Source: Arthrobacter sp. NIO-1057
GTDB lineage: Bacteria > Actinomycetota > Actinomycetes > Actinomycetales > Micrococcaceae
Length of the DNA stretch: 64,000 bases
Reading direction: 5' to 3'
Assembly (NCBI RefSeq): GCF_900094805.1
Contig: NZ_FMAT01000001.1
Location: 682,001 to 746,000, forward strand
The stretch's first letter is position 1, and every line of letters begins with the position of its first letter. Shown in pieces: positions 33,930 through 42,284 of the stretch. Both the position numbers and the translations under genes were made by a program. Under the pieces are notes generated by a model. That model made no database searches and was not told where the DNA came from. It was given only the letters and a program-made list of their open reading frames with translations.

Positions 33930-35390
33930 TTAGCCGACCGATCCTTCCATCTGAAGTTCAATAAGGCGGTTCAGTTCCAGCGCGTATTCCATTGGAAGCT
34001 CACGGGCGATTGGCTCAACGAAGCCACGCACGATCATCGCCATTGCCTCATCCTCGGCCATACCGCGGGACATGAGGTAGAACAGCTGCTCTTCAGAAAC
34101 GCGGGAAACGGTTGCCTCGTGGCCCATGGTGACATCGTCTTCGCGAACGTCAATGTAGGGGTAGGTATCCGAACGCGAAATCTGGTCAACCAGCAGCGCG
34201 TCACAAACCACCGAGTTCTTGGTGCCCTTGGCACCTTCCTGCACCTGTACCAAGCCACGGTATGCCGAACGGCCACCGTTACGAGCCACCGACTTAGCCA
34301 CAATGGCCGAGGAGGTGTTCGGAGCGATGTGAACCATCTTTGATCCGGTGTCCTGGTGCTGACCTTCGCCTGCGAAAGCGATGGACAGGGTCTCACCCTT
34401 GGCGCGTTCGCCAACGAGGTAAACCGCAGGGTACTTCATGGTGACCTTCGAACCGATGTTGCCATCGACCCATTCCATGGTTGCGCCCTCTTCACAGACG
34501 GCACGCTTGGTCACCAGGTTGTATACGTTGTTCGACCAGTTCTGGATCGTGGTGTAACGGACGCGGGCGCCCTTCTTCACGATGATTTCCACAACGGCGG
34601 AGTGCAGCGAGTCCGACTGGTAGATCGGTGCGGTGCAACCCTCGATGTAGTGAACGTACGAATCCTCATCGGCGATGATCAAGGTGCGTTCGAACTGGCC
34701 CATGTTCTCCGTGTTAATACGGAAGTACGCCTGCAGTGGGATCTCTACGTGTACGCCCTTAGGAACGTAAACGAAGGAACCACCGGACCACACGGCAGTG
34801 TTCAGCGAAGCGAACTTGTTATCGCCCGCAGGAATAACCGAGCCGAAGTACTCTTCGAAGATCTCTGGGTGTTCCTTTAAGCCGGTATCGGTATCGAGGA
34901 AGATCACGCCCTGAGCTTCAAGGTCTTCACGTAGCTGGTGGTAAACAACCTCGGACTCGTACTGAGCTGCAACACCGGAAACCAGGCGCTGCTTTTCAGC
35001 CTCAGGAATACCCAACTTGTCGTAGGTGTTCTTGATGTCTTCAGGGAGTTCGTCCCAGGTCGTTGCCTGCTTCTCGGTAGAGCGGACGAAGTACTTGATG
35101 TTGTCGAAGTCAATGCCCGAGAGGTCTGGACCCCAGGTTGGCATTGGCTTGCGATCGAAGTACTTCAGTGCCTTCTGGCGGCGTTCAAGCATCCATTCTG
35201 GCTCGGACTTGAGGGCGGAAATATTCGCCACCACGTCCTTGTCGACGCCGCGGCGAGCATTGGCACCCGCGTCATTCTTATCTGACCAGCCATATTCGTA
35301 ATTGCCGATTCCGTGGAGTTCGGGGTTCTTCTCCAGAATTTCGGAAATTACACCTGGGTCGGCAGACTCCTGTGCAATCTGATCCGTCAT
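33930..35390 (-). CDS. sufB: Fe-S cluster assembly protein SufB
   Basis: A 486-aa scaffold subunit where the Fe-S cluster is built. Conserved features: [52 protein letters not shown] with the cluster Cys, [13 protein letters not shown], and the C-terminal [16 protein letters not shown]. The length shows that no intein is inserted (some actinobacteria carry one in sufB). Start ATG 35390 overlaps the sufR stop by 4 bp. First structural gene of the operon. Confidence 0.97.
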   Translation of the reverse strand: MTDQIAQESADPGVISEILEKNPELHGIGNYEYGWSDKNDAGANARRGVDKDVVANISALKSEPEWMLERRQKALKYFDRKPMPTWGPDLSGIDFDNIKYFVRSTEKQATTWDELPEDIKNTYDKLGIPEAEKQRLVSGVAAQYESEVVYHQLREDLEAQGVIFLDTDTGLKEHPEIFEEYFGSVIPAGDNKFASLNTAVWSGGSFVYVPKGVHVEIPLQAYFRINTENMGQFERTLIIADEDSYVHYIEGCTAPIYQSDSLHSAVVEIIVKKGARVRYTTIQNWSNNVYNLVTKRAVCEEGATMEWVDGNIGSKVTMKYPAVYLVGERAKGETLSIAFAGEGQHQDTGSKMVHIAPNTSSAIVAKSVARNGGRSAYRGLVQVQEGAKGTKNSVVCDALLVDQISRSDTYPYIDVREDDVTMGHEATVSRVSEEQLFYLMSRGMAEDEAMAMIVRGFVEPIARELPMEYALELNRLIELQMEGSVG

Positions 35391-36172
35391 CGCGGCCTCT
35401 CCTGCTTCGTGAACTGAATTCGAGTTCTCTTCTCAGCGCGCATTGGCGCCTTTTCACGCCCCACAGGGATGTGGGTCGTGCACACGTGTCCGCCACCGGC
35501 CAAGGTCGACAATCGTCGAACGTCGACGCCTAACAGGCGGGCGAACATTTCAGTTTCGATGTCGCAAAACACCGGAAACTCTCGTGCCAAATCTTGTATC
35601 GGGCAGTGCCCCTGGCATAGCTGAACGCTATGCATCAGTGCCGTTGCCACCTTGGTGTCAACTTTTCGGGTGTACCCTACGAATCCGTCAGTACTAAGCA
35701 AATTGCTAAGTACTTCGGCTCGTGCTTCCAGCCCTTCAACACCGGTGAGCGCCTTGGCGTACCGGGTTTCCATTTCAGCGAAACGGTTCCGAGCGAACTT
35801 GCGAATAGCATCGTCGCCGGCAGCTTCGCCGAGCATCTTTAGAGCATCAGTGGCAATTTCCAAATAATCGTTGCCGAGCTTTGTCTGGCCGCGGTGCGAG
35901 AGCACGTAACGGCGGGACGGACGCCCTGCACCCGACTTCTGATTTGCTACCAGTTTCACCTCGACGAGCCCAGATTTTGACAGCGCGTCAAGGTGGCGAC
36001 GAACGGCAGCTGGCGTGAATCCTAGCTTGTTTCCAAGCTCGGCTGCACTAACCGGCCCATCCTCAAGCACTGCGTAGAGGACACGGTCGCGCGTGCGTTC
36101 TTCGGTATCCCCAACTGCACCAAGCGTTTCTGCAGTGGAGTCACTAGCTGAGTCCAAATTTGATGAATACAC
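35387..36172 (-). CDS. sufR: Fe-S-dependent repressor SufR
   Basis: A regulator with an N-terminal winged helix (residues about 17-90: [34 protein letters not shown]) and a C-terminal cluster-binding domain with C-x3-C-x12-C ([18 protein letters not shown]) plus a later Cys in [10 protein letters not shown]. SufR represses the suf operon when its Fe-S cluster is loaded. The start is uncertain: the frame is open to ATG 36331, but homology begins near residue 75 of that version; I use the GTG at 36172, which has no ribosome site and could be leaderless. The stop overlaps sufB by 4 bp. A palindrome lies 34 bp upstream. Confidence 0.9.
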   Translation of the reverse strand: MYSSNLDSASDSTAETLGAVGDTEERTRDRVLYAVLEDGPVSAAELGNKLGFTPAAVRRHLDALSKSGLVEVKLVANQKSGAGRPSRRYVLSHRGQTKLGNDYLEIATDALKMLGEAAGDDAIRKFARNRFAEMETRYAKALTGVEGLEARAEVLSNLLSTDGFVGYTRKVDTKVATALMHSVQLCQGHCPIQDLAREFPVFCDIETEMFARLLGVDVRRLSTLAGGGHVCTTHIPVGREKAPMRAEKRTRIQFTKQERPR

Positions 36173-36205
36173 AACACAATCATGCGTAAATTTTTGCGCC
36201 AGGTC

Positions 36206-36225
36206 TAGTAAGGAAGGACTTACTA
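36206..36225. promoter_or_regulatory. Candidate SufR operator
   Basis: A perfect inverted repeat TAGTAAG-N6-CTTACTA, placed just upstream of the likely sufR start in the sufR / ABC-transporter divergent region. The size fits a dimeric ArsR-like repressor. Confidence 0.5.
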
Positions 36226-36352
36226 AGGGAGAGCTTGCCCACTTCCAAATCCACACCTTATTAACGCTTATGGTGTTTTTATACTCTCGCTGAAGCGAAT
36301 CGCTGGCGGGCATTGGTGACGGAGTCATCAAAATAACAAGTTCGACATGTCG

Positions 36353-36365
36353 TAGAATGTTTTGG
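36353..36365 (+). promoter_or_regulatory. -10 element for a leaderless ABC-ATPase mRNA
   Basis: TAGAAT (36353-36358) sits 6 nt before the GTG at 36365, so transcription would begin at or next to the start codon. No ribosome site is seen. A good -35 is not obvious. Confidence 0.45.
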
Positions 36366-37318
36366 TGTCTTCCGTAACCCCCAGTCTCGTCATCAAGGAA
36401 CTGGCCAAAGATTTAGGGCCAGTCCCCGCCTTGGACAATCGCATGTTGCGCGTCCTTGAATCGGTATCCCTCAAGGCATACCCCGGCCAAGTCACTACCC
36501 TCCTCGGCGCGAACGGCGCAGGTAAGTCCACAACTTTGGCATGCGCCCAAGGGCTCTTACGACCAGAAGGTGGCACTGTTGAGCTGCTGGGTCAAGATCC
36601 CTACGGCGATAACCCCGAACTCCGATCGCGTGTAGGTGTCATGCTTCAAGATGGTGGTTTGCCACCATCGATGCGTCCAGTACCCCTGTTGCGACACGTC
36701 GCCTCGCTCTATCAAAACCCCATCGACATCGATGCATTGATTAAACGCCTAGACCTTGAGTCCTTTGGTACTCGCACGATTCGCCGCCTTTCGGGCGGGC
36801 AGAAGCAACGAGTCGCCCTTGCCATCGCGCTGGCGGGAGATCCCGAAGTTGTATTCCTTGATGAACCGAGCGCGGGACTAGACCCACAATCCCGGCAAGT
36901 CGTTTTTGATTTGATCGCAGAATTGCGCGACGCCGGCAAGGCGATCATTCTCACCACGCACCTCATGGATGACGCGCAGCGCCTGAGCGATTACGTGTAC
37001 ATCATCGACAAGGGCTGCACGGTAGCCCAGGGAACGGTTGCGGAGCTCACCGATCGGGCCGCCGAAGACCAAGATGCCCGCCCAATTTCTTTTGCAGCAC
37101 AACCAGGCCTCAGCCTGCCAGAACCGCCCGCAGGACTTTACTTGTCCGAGACTTCGGCTGGCGAGTATCGCCTAGACGGGGTCAGCTCACCGGAGCATCT
37201 GCACTGGCTCACTAGCTGGTGGCTCCAAGAGTGCATTCTGCCTTCCCGGTTAAACCTGCAGTCTCGAAGCCTCGAAGACGTATTCCTCGAATTCGCACAG
37301 AAGGAGGAACACGCATGA
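36365..37318 (+). CDS. ABC transporter ATP-binding protein
   Basis: A 317-aa ATPase of a drug/lipid-type (ABC-2) exporter. Walker A GANGAGKST, Q-loop MLQDGGLPPSMR, signature LSGGQKQRVALAIALAG, Walker B VVFLDEPSAGLD and the switch His in LTTHLMDD. After the cassette (about residue 235 on) comes a C-terminal region without a motif. GTG 36365 is the likely leaderless start. Its stop overlaps the permease start by 4 bp. The pair lies between sufR and ctaA, as Rv1457c/Rv1458c do in M. tuberculosis, but its substrate is unknown. Confidence 0.9.
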   Translation: MSSVTPSLVIKELAKDLGPVPALDNRMLRVLESVSLKAYPGQVTTLLGANGAGKSTTLACAQGLLRPEGGTVELLGQDPYGDNPELRSRVGVMLQDGGLPPSMRPVPLLRHVASLYQNPIDIDALIKRLDLESFGTRTIRRLSGGQKQRVALAIALAGDPEVVFLDEPSAGLDPQSRQVVFDLIAELRDAGKAIILTTHLMDDAQRLSDYVYIIDKGCTVAQGTVAELTDRAAEDQDARPISFAAQPGLSLPEPPAGLYLSETSAGEYRLDGVSSPEHLHWLTSWWLQECILPSRLNLQSRSLEDVFLEFAQKEEHA

Positions 37319-38076
37319 GCCAACAAGCAGTAGCTAACAATGCGGTTTCGCCATTTAAACGCATTCTCACCCAAGGCAAATATGAATCCTTGCAGATGCT
37401 GAGCAACGGTGAACAGCTGATTCTTGCAGTGGTAATGCCACTCATTGCCCTATTCGTGCTCACTTTAACTAACCTTCTTGATGACGTGGCCGAACGAAGC
37501 ATCGATGCTGCCGTTCCTGGCGTTTTGGCGTTGTGCGTCATTTCAACAGCGTTCACTGGACAAGGCATCGGCACCGGATTCGACCGTCGCTATGGCGTTC
37601 TCAAAATGTTCTCCACGACTCCCCTAGGAAAGACTGGACTCATTTTCGGCAAGGTCATCGCAGTACTAACCGTTCTGGTGATTCAGGTAGTTCTTATTAC
37701 CGTCGTTGCGCTGTTCATGGGGTGGCACCCGAACCTCTGGGGTATTGCGCCAGGCATCCTCTTCCTGCTCCTTGGCGCAGCTGCGTTCACTTCTCTGGGA
37801 CTGCTCATTGCTGGAACCGTGCGACCAGAAGCCACCTTGGCCATCACTAACCTTGCGTGGATCTTGCTCGCCGGCGCCGGCGGTGTGCTGTACCCGCCAA
37901 GCATGGCTCCGGCATGGATTCAGCCAACGCTAAATGCGTTACCGTCAGCAGCTCTTGGTGACGCCATGCGCGAGGCACTAATTTCAGGCCACTTCAGTAT
38001 CGCTGGCCTTGTTTTCTTAGTCCTTTGGTCTGCTGCTGGCTCATTTGCAGCCATCAAGCTCTTCAAATGGAACTAA
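37315..38076 (+). CDS. ABC transporter permease (ABC-2 type)
   Basis: A 253-aa membrane protein with about six helices (VVMPLIALFVLTL, VPGVLALCVISTAFTG, IAVLTVLVIQVVLITVVALF and others). The DRRYGVLKMFSTTPLG loop is typical of ABC-2 permeases. The start ATG 37315 overlaps the ATPase stop (ATGA). It forms an export complex with the preceding ATPase. Next is ctaA, 30 bp downstream, so the three may be one transcript and the exporter may serve haem or cytochrome oxidase biogenesis; this is inference. Confidence 0.88.
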   Translation: MSQQAVANNAVSPFKRILTQGKYESLQMLSNGEQLILAVVMPLIALFVLTLTNLLDDVAERSIDAAVPGVLALCVISTAFTGQGIGTGFDRRYGVLKMFSTTPLGKTGLIFGKVIAVLTVLVIQVVLITVVALFMGWHPNLWGIAPGILFLLLGAAAFTSLGLLIAGTVRPEATLAITNLAWILLAGAGGVLYPPSMAPAWIQPTLNALPSAALGDAMREALISGHFSIAGLVFLVLWSAAGSFAAIKLFKWN

Positions 38077-38106
38077 CCACCACACACATCTTCAAGGGAG
38101 ATTTCC

Positions 38107-39045
38107 ATGTCTTCAGACCTAGCTACTAAGAGCTGGTCCGAAAAGCTACCAACGAAGGTCACTGGACTAGTACATGGCCTCGCGATCGCTTCGTTGGTCT
38201 CGCAGGTAGGCATCATCGTCACTGGCGGTGCCGTTCGACTGACCAATTCCGGTCTCGGATGCTCGCATTGGCCAAATTGCGTACCCGGCTCCATGACCCC
38301 AGTGCCTGCAATGGGTATCCACGGCATCATCGAGTTCGGCAACCGTACCTTGACGTTTGTACTCTTGGCGATCGCCGTTGCATTCCTGATTTCGGTGTGG
38401 TCGATGCGACGGACCCACGCTTCGTTGTTCAAACTGGGCCTGGTCCTCTTGCTTGGCATTCCGGGGCAGGCAGTGATTGGTGGAATCACCGTGTGGACTG
38501 GACTGAATCCTTGGGTTGTCTCTTTGCACTTCCTACTTTCAGGGACGCTAGTCATCTTGGCCACGATATTGGTCAATCGCACGCGCACCGAATTGAAGGC
38601 TCAAGAGCATCAGCCGACTACTAAGACTATCCGCCAGGTCGCTACCGCTGCATGGATCTTTAGCATCATCTCGGTCATTCTAGGCACTATTGTCACTGGA
38701 ACTGGACCCCACGCAGGCGACGCAACGACCCCACGTCATATGTTTGATCCGCTACTGGTCACACGCATGCACACCGCTCCGGTGTACCTGCTCATTCTTG
38801 CAACGATCGTCCTGCTAGTTTTGGCCTACAAGGCTGGCGAGAATGCCCGTTTACGCGCTTCGCTGTGGTGGTTAGTCGTCGTCATCCTCATCCAGGCTGC
38901 CATCGGCTACACACAGCATTTCACCGGCTTGCCGATTGCTCTAGTGCTCTTGCATATGTTGGGAGCAAGCTTGCTCTTGGTATCGAGTACTGACGTTTGG
39001 GACCGAGCTAATCTGCTTCCTGAGTATCAAAGAGTGGATAGCTAA
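38107..39045 (+). CDS. ctaA: Haem A synthase CtaA
   Basis: A 312-aa membrane enzyme that converts haem O to haem A for cytochrome c oxidase. About eight helices. The N-terminal half has GGAVRLTNSGLGCSHWPNCVPG, with the Cys pair (GC..WPNC), and IHGIIEFGNRTLTF with conserved His and Glu-Phe-x-N-Arg; the second half repeats this layout (VTGTGPHAGD, TRMHTAPVYL, GYTQHFTGLP). Ribosome site AAGGGAG lies 8 nt before ATG 38107. It ends at a 48-bp palindromic terminator. It works with CtaB downstream. Confidence 0.95.
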   Translation: MSSDLATKSWSEKLPTKVTGLVHGLAIASLVSQVGIIVTGGAVRLTNSGLGCSHWPNCVPGSMTPVPAMGIHGIIEFGNRTLTFVLLAIAVAFLISVWSMRRTHASLFKLGLVLLLGIPGQAVIGGITVWTGLNPWVVSLHFLLSGTLVILATILVNRTRTELKAQEHQPTTKTIRQVATAAWIFSIISVILGTIVTGTGPHAGDATTPRHMFDPLLVTRMHTAPVYLLILATIVLLVLAYKAGENARLRASLWWLVVVILIQAAIGYTQHFTGLPIALVLLHMLGASLLLVSSTDVWDRANLLPEYQRVDS

Positions 39046-39054
39046 CATCAACTC

Positions 39055-39102
39055 AAAAGCCTGGGTGGCCCTGCAAAATTTTGCAGGGCCACCCAGGCTT
39101 TT
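39055..39102. terminator. 48-bp perfect palindrome, bidirectional terminator
   Basis: A fully self-complementary 48-bp sequence (two 24-bp arms, no loop) centred on AAAATTTT, with A-rich and T-rich ends, between the convergent ctaA and the HAAS membrane gene. Confidence 0.9.
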
Positions 39103-39117
39103 TTGTACGACGAATGC

Positions 39118-40065
39118 CTACTGAGCCAACGCACGCTTCTCAAACCAGAGAAGTCCATATAAGCCAAAATAAAAGTAGGCAATACCAGCAAGCCAGAATG
39201 CAGCCATCAGCATTCCCTGATCAATGATGGACAGAACAGACAGTGCTACACCTATGAGGCAGGTAGCCCAAAGAGCAACTCTCAGATTTAGTAGGAAGCC
39301 AATCCCACAAATGAGCGCAACCACTAGATAGATGTAAGGACCTGCACCATCTACGGCACCGGTAATAACACCTGAAATGATCAACAGCACCGGGAGCAAC
39401 ATAGTTACGCCGCCGATAATCTGAATCCTGCGGGATCTCTTTGTTCGGCTAAGGTGACTAAGTTTAAGATTATTCGCACCGGCCAACATCCACGCGGTAA
39501 TCATTGATGGGACGAAAAACATTCCCAGTCCCGTTCCGCAAATAAGTACCACAAAGGTCATGATGAGCGCCGCCGCGATACTGTATTTGCGCGCAATCAC
39601 CGGCTTCATCACCGCTGATGTTGCCACCATGAGTGCCAACGCTATGAAAACCAGAAGTTGGGTAGCAGCGAAGACATCAGAGTATCCGTAGTTGATACTC
39701 AGCCCCTGGGCGTCGGCGGGGCCAAACCCCATGTTGACAACCGTTGAATCTGAAGAACGTGAAACGATCGCGGCAAACAGGCCAGTAACCAGTGCCACGA
39801 TGCCAAGCATGCGCCGTATCCGTCGCATTCTAGGAGCATTCCCTTCGCGTAAGACTTCATCCAGATAGGGCGCCGCCACGGATTCAGGTGAGCCCAGAGC
39901 CGCAATAATTTCGCTTTCAGTACGTCCGCGCTCTCGGCCTTCGTCAATATGCTCCGCGATGTCTTCAACAAGCCCATGTCGCGCTTCTACCGGAACGTTC
40001 CGCAATAGGCGGTCCAGTGAGCGCAAATAATCCTCGACGTTTTGATCCTTAGTGACCCTGGCCAT
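39118..40065 (-). CDS. HAAS/DUF1700-domain membrane protein
   Basis: A 315-aa membrane protein. Residues 1-75 form the helical HAAS-like domain with alternating charges (YLRSLDRLLRNVPVEARHGLVEDIAEHI, GRTESEIIAALGSPESVAAPYLDE). Then about eight hydrophobic segments follow. I start at ATG 40065 with GGGAGG 5 nt upstream. It overlaps the padR stop by 17 bp. Such proteins are usually paired with PadR regulators and respond to envelope stress; no enzymatic activity is visible. Confidence 0.85.
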   Translation of the reverse strand: MARVTKDQNVEDYLRSLDRLLRNVPVEARHGLVEDIAEHIDEGRERGRTESEIIAALGSPESVAAPYLDEVLREGNAPRMRRIRRMLGIVALVTGLFAAIVSRSSDSTVVNMGFGPADAQGLSINYGYSDVFAATQLLVFIALALMVATSAVMKPVIARKYSIAAALIMTFVVLICGTGLGMFFVPSMITAWMLAGANNLKLSHLSRTKRSRRIQIIGGVTMLLPVLLIISGVITGAVDGAGPYIYLVVALICGIGFLLNLRVALWATCLIGVALSVLSIIDQGMLMAAFWLAGIAYFYFGLYGLLWFEKRALAQ

Positions 40066-40399
40066 GTTGCCCTCCCAGCAATTCATCAACCTGTGTCGTA
40101 ATCTCCGCCCACACGCTGCGAAACTCTTTGAGCATGAGTCGTCCACGCTCAGTGATTGAATAGTATTTTCGTTTTCTACCCGCCCCGCCTTCTTCCCAGC
40201 GAGTTTCAACCAACCCGGCTGTTTTCATGCGGGCCAGTAGCGGGTACAAGCTGCCTTCCCCCGCCGTTAGATGACGTTTGGTCAGCTCTTCGGCAAGTTC
40301 TAAGCCATATTTGTCGTCATTTGCCAGCGAACCGAGAACACAATATTCAAGAACGCCCTTGCGTATGTTCGTTGCTATCTTTTCGCGCTGTTCGAGCAT
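40049..40399 (-). CDS. PadR-family transcriptional regulator
   Basis: A 116-aa winged-helix repressor of the small PadR subfamily-2 type. It has IRKGVLEYCVLGSLANDDKYGLELAEEL, GEGSLYPLLARMKTAGLVETRW, the wing RKRKYYSITERG, and a C-terminal helix for dimerisation. It lies immediately before and overlaps the HAAS membrane gene. Two tandem operator-like palindromes lie just upstream of its start, so it probably represses its own operon. Confidence 0.93.
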   Translation of the reverse strand: MLEQREKIATNIRKGVLEYCVLGSLANDDKYGLELAEELTKRHLTAGEGSLYPLLARMKTAGLVETRWEEGGAGRKRKYYSITERGRLMLKEFRSVWAEITTQVDELLGGQHGQGH

Positions 40400-40412
40400 A
40401 GAAACACCTTAC

Positions 40413-40439
40413 CTTGTACAACAAGACTTGTATAGCAAG
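40413..40439. promoter_or_regulatory. Tandem PadR operators
   Basis: CTTGTACAACAAG (40413-40425) and CTTGTATAGCAAG (40427-40439), two near-palindromes one base apart with a 14-bp period, ending 14 bp upstream of the padR start. The arrangement fits a dimer-of-dimers PadR site. Confidence 0.6.
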
Positions 40440-40493
40440 ATAGAAATATTAGACAATCTCCACGAAAGAAAACCCGCTAATGGGCAAGCAAAA

Positions 40494-40527
40494 GCCCCTC
40501 CGCGCATCATTGATGTTGCGAAGGGGC
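40494..40527 (-). terminator. Terminator after ctaB
   Basis: On the minus strand GCCCCTTCGC pairs with GCGGAGGGGC (one G-U) and is followed by TTTT. It lies about 30 bp past the ctaB stop. Confidence 0.7.
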
Positions 40528-40555
40528 GATTAGATTTTGCAATCCAAAGTAGTAC

Positions 40556-41533
40556 TTAGCCGAACAATGGGCTTCCCACGAACGGATCAATGGCCAGAGC
40601 CAAGAACACGATCGACAAGTAGGTGATGGAAATATGGAAGACCTTCATGGCCTTACGATTGACAACCGCAGGCTTGTGGTCGCCCTGAGCCTCACGGTAG
40701 AGCACATGAGATTCATAGATGAACCAGACACCGGCGCCACCGGCAATCGCCGTGTAGACGATGCCTGCGTGCCCCAGTGGCACCAACAGAAGCGAACAAA
40801 CCACTGTGGCCCATGCGTACAGCACAACCTGCACAGACACTCGACGAGCGTTGGCGATAGCTCCGAGCATTGGCACCGAAGCTGCGTTGTAGTCCTCTGC
40901 ATACTTCATCGACAGAGGCCAGTAATGAGGAGGAGTCCACAAGAAAATGACCAAGAACAGAATAATCGCTGGCCACTCAACAGTTTCCTTAACGGCAGCC
41001 CATGCAATGAGCACCGGCATACATCCGGCGATGCCGCCCCAGACAATATTCTGTGCGGTGCGGCGCTTGAGGATCATCGTGTAGAAGACTACGTACAGCA
41101 AGATCGCTGCCAAGCCGAGGGCTGTGGTGAGCGGATTAGTTCCTACCCAAAGCACTACCAGGGACGTAATCGCCAGGGCCCAAGAGAAGATCAGCGCTTC
41201 CTTAGGAGTTAGATCCCCCGTGACGAGCGGACGGCCCTTGGTACGCTTCATCAACTTGTCCATGTCGCGATCGAGATAGCAGTTGAATGCTCCCGACGCT
41301 CCAGCGGCCATGGCGCCACCAACGAGAGTGGAAACCATCAACCATACCGATGGGAATCCTCGCTGAGCGAAGATCATAGTCGGCAAGGTGCTCACCAAAA
41401 GCAACTCGATCACGCGAGGCTTAGTCAACGCCAGATAGGCGCTGGCCTTGCGCTTCATATAGTCTCCGGTGCTCTCACCAGGCTGACGCGAGGCGCGTGG
41501 CACTGATGCTCCGGCGACACTTTGAGTCTTCAA
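40556..41533 (-). CDS. ctaB: Protohaem IX farnesyltransferase (haem O synthase)
   Basis: A 325-aa UbiA-family prenyltransferase that adds a farnesyl group to haem B to make haem O. Membrane helices run through the protein. The aspartate-rich motif [20 protein letters not shown] is at about residues 104-124, and the second, [10 protein letters not shown], at about 225. The track start is a TTG at 41533 without a clear ribosome site; an internal start near [14 protein letters not shown] is possible. It lies divergent from tkt. It makes the substrate of CtaA. Confidence 0.93.
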   Translation of the reverse strand: MKTQSVAGASVPRASRQPGESTGDYMKRKASAYLALTKPRVIELLLVSTLPTMIFAQRGFPSVWLMVSTLVGGAMAAGASGAFNCYLDRDMDKLMKRTKGRPLVTGDLTPKEALIFSWALAITSLVVLWVGTNPLTTALGLAAILLYVVFYTMILKRRTAQNIVWGGIAGCMPVLIAWAAVKETVEWPAIILFLVIFLWTPPHYWPLSMKYAEDYNAASVPMLGAIANARRVSVQVVLYAWATVVCSLLLVPLGHAGIVYTAIAGGAGVWFIYESHVLYREAQGDHKPAVVNRKAMKVFHISITYLSIVFLALAIDPFVGSPLFG

Positions 41534-42160
41534 TTAAACGCACTCAGTTCTTCACGGGTACAAGATAGACACAATCATTCTACGCCCGATAGAAATTCTT
41601 TGAAACTCCAAAGCACGCTGTTCGTCGGTATTTGTTGGTGATATCAGTCAAGCGCCACACCAAATTGACCACGCCAACAGATAGCGACACGCGCAAAAAA
41701 TCCGACACGAAGCGGCTACGCCGCGAACTCCGATCAGCTTCGGCGCTCAACTCAACGTCACGAAGTCTCGCTATGTGGACGAGCAAACCAGCACCACTTA
41801 GTAAAGACTGCCTGCCGGGTACTACAGGCTGTGAATATTTTGTAACCCCACAGGAACGAGAACTAACTGCGTAACACCCCCGACAACAGACACAGCAACA
41901 GACTCTTGTTGATGACCCACCTACAATAAATCATATTTGTAATGTTGGGCGAATCGCATTCAAATCGGTCCCCAGTGATCTTGAGAAAGAAATCCACAAA
42001 CCCCTCAAGTTGAACTTGGTGACCGGGGTAACAATGCATAGAAAAGCGCTTCGTTGTTTGTCCGTCGTGAATCCATGGTTACGCCGAGGAAATAAACTTG
42101 CGCGTCATCTTGCTATAACCAACACCTCACACATCGTTTTCGCGATAGAGTTGAACGAGA
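41534..42160. other. Non-coding gap between ctaB and tkt
   Basis: About 620 bp. No gene is supported; a few short frames look like chance. The region must contain the divergent promoters of ctaB and the tkt operon. A sequence TATAAC (42114-42119) is a possible -10. Confidence 0.5.
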
Positions 42161-42256
42161 TTGCGCCGTCGCAACCTACATCTTTCTGGTCTCTGAAGAG
42201 TTCTGGAACATGTGGGAGGCGACGGCGTATTGCGTGTCAGCGGGAGATATCTCCCG
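42161..42256. promoter_or_regulatory. tkt leader with palindromes
   Basis: A 14-bp inverted repeat TTGCG-CCGT-CGCAA (42161-42174) and a perfect 16-bp palindrome CGGGAGATATCTCCCG (42241-42256). The latter ends 28 bp before the tkt start. They may be operator sites or mRNA hairpins controlling the six-gene pentose-phosphate operon. Confidence 0.45.
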
Positions 42257-42284
42257 TCCAAGCCTGAATGGAAGGAACGCCGCT

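Noticed and set aside
33930-35390. Intein in sufB
   Set aside because: The protein is 486 aa with continuous family motifs, so no insertion is present.
41580-41874. Short frames on both strands in the ctaB-tkt gap
   Set aside because: Mutually overlapping, no ribosome sites, no recognisable motifs.
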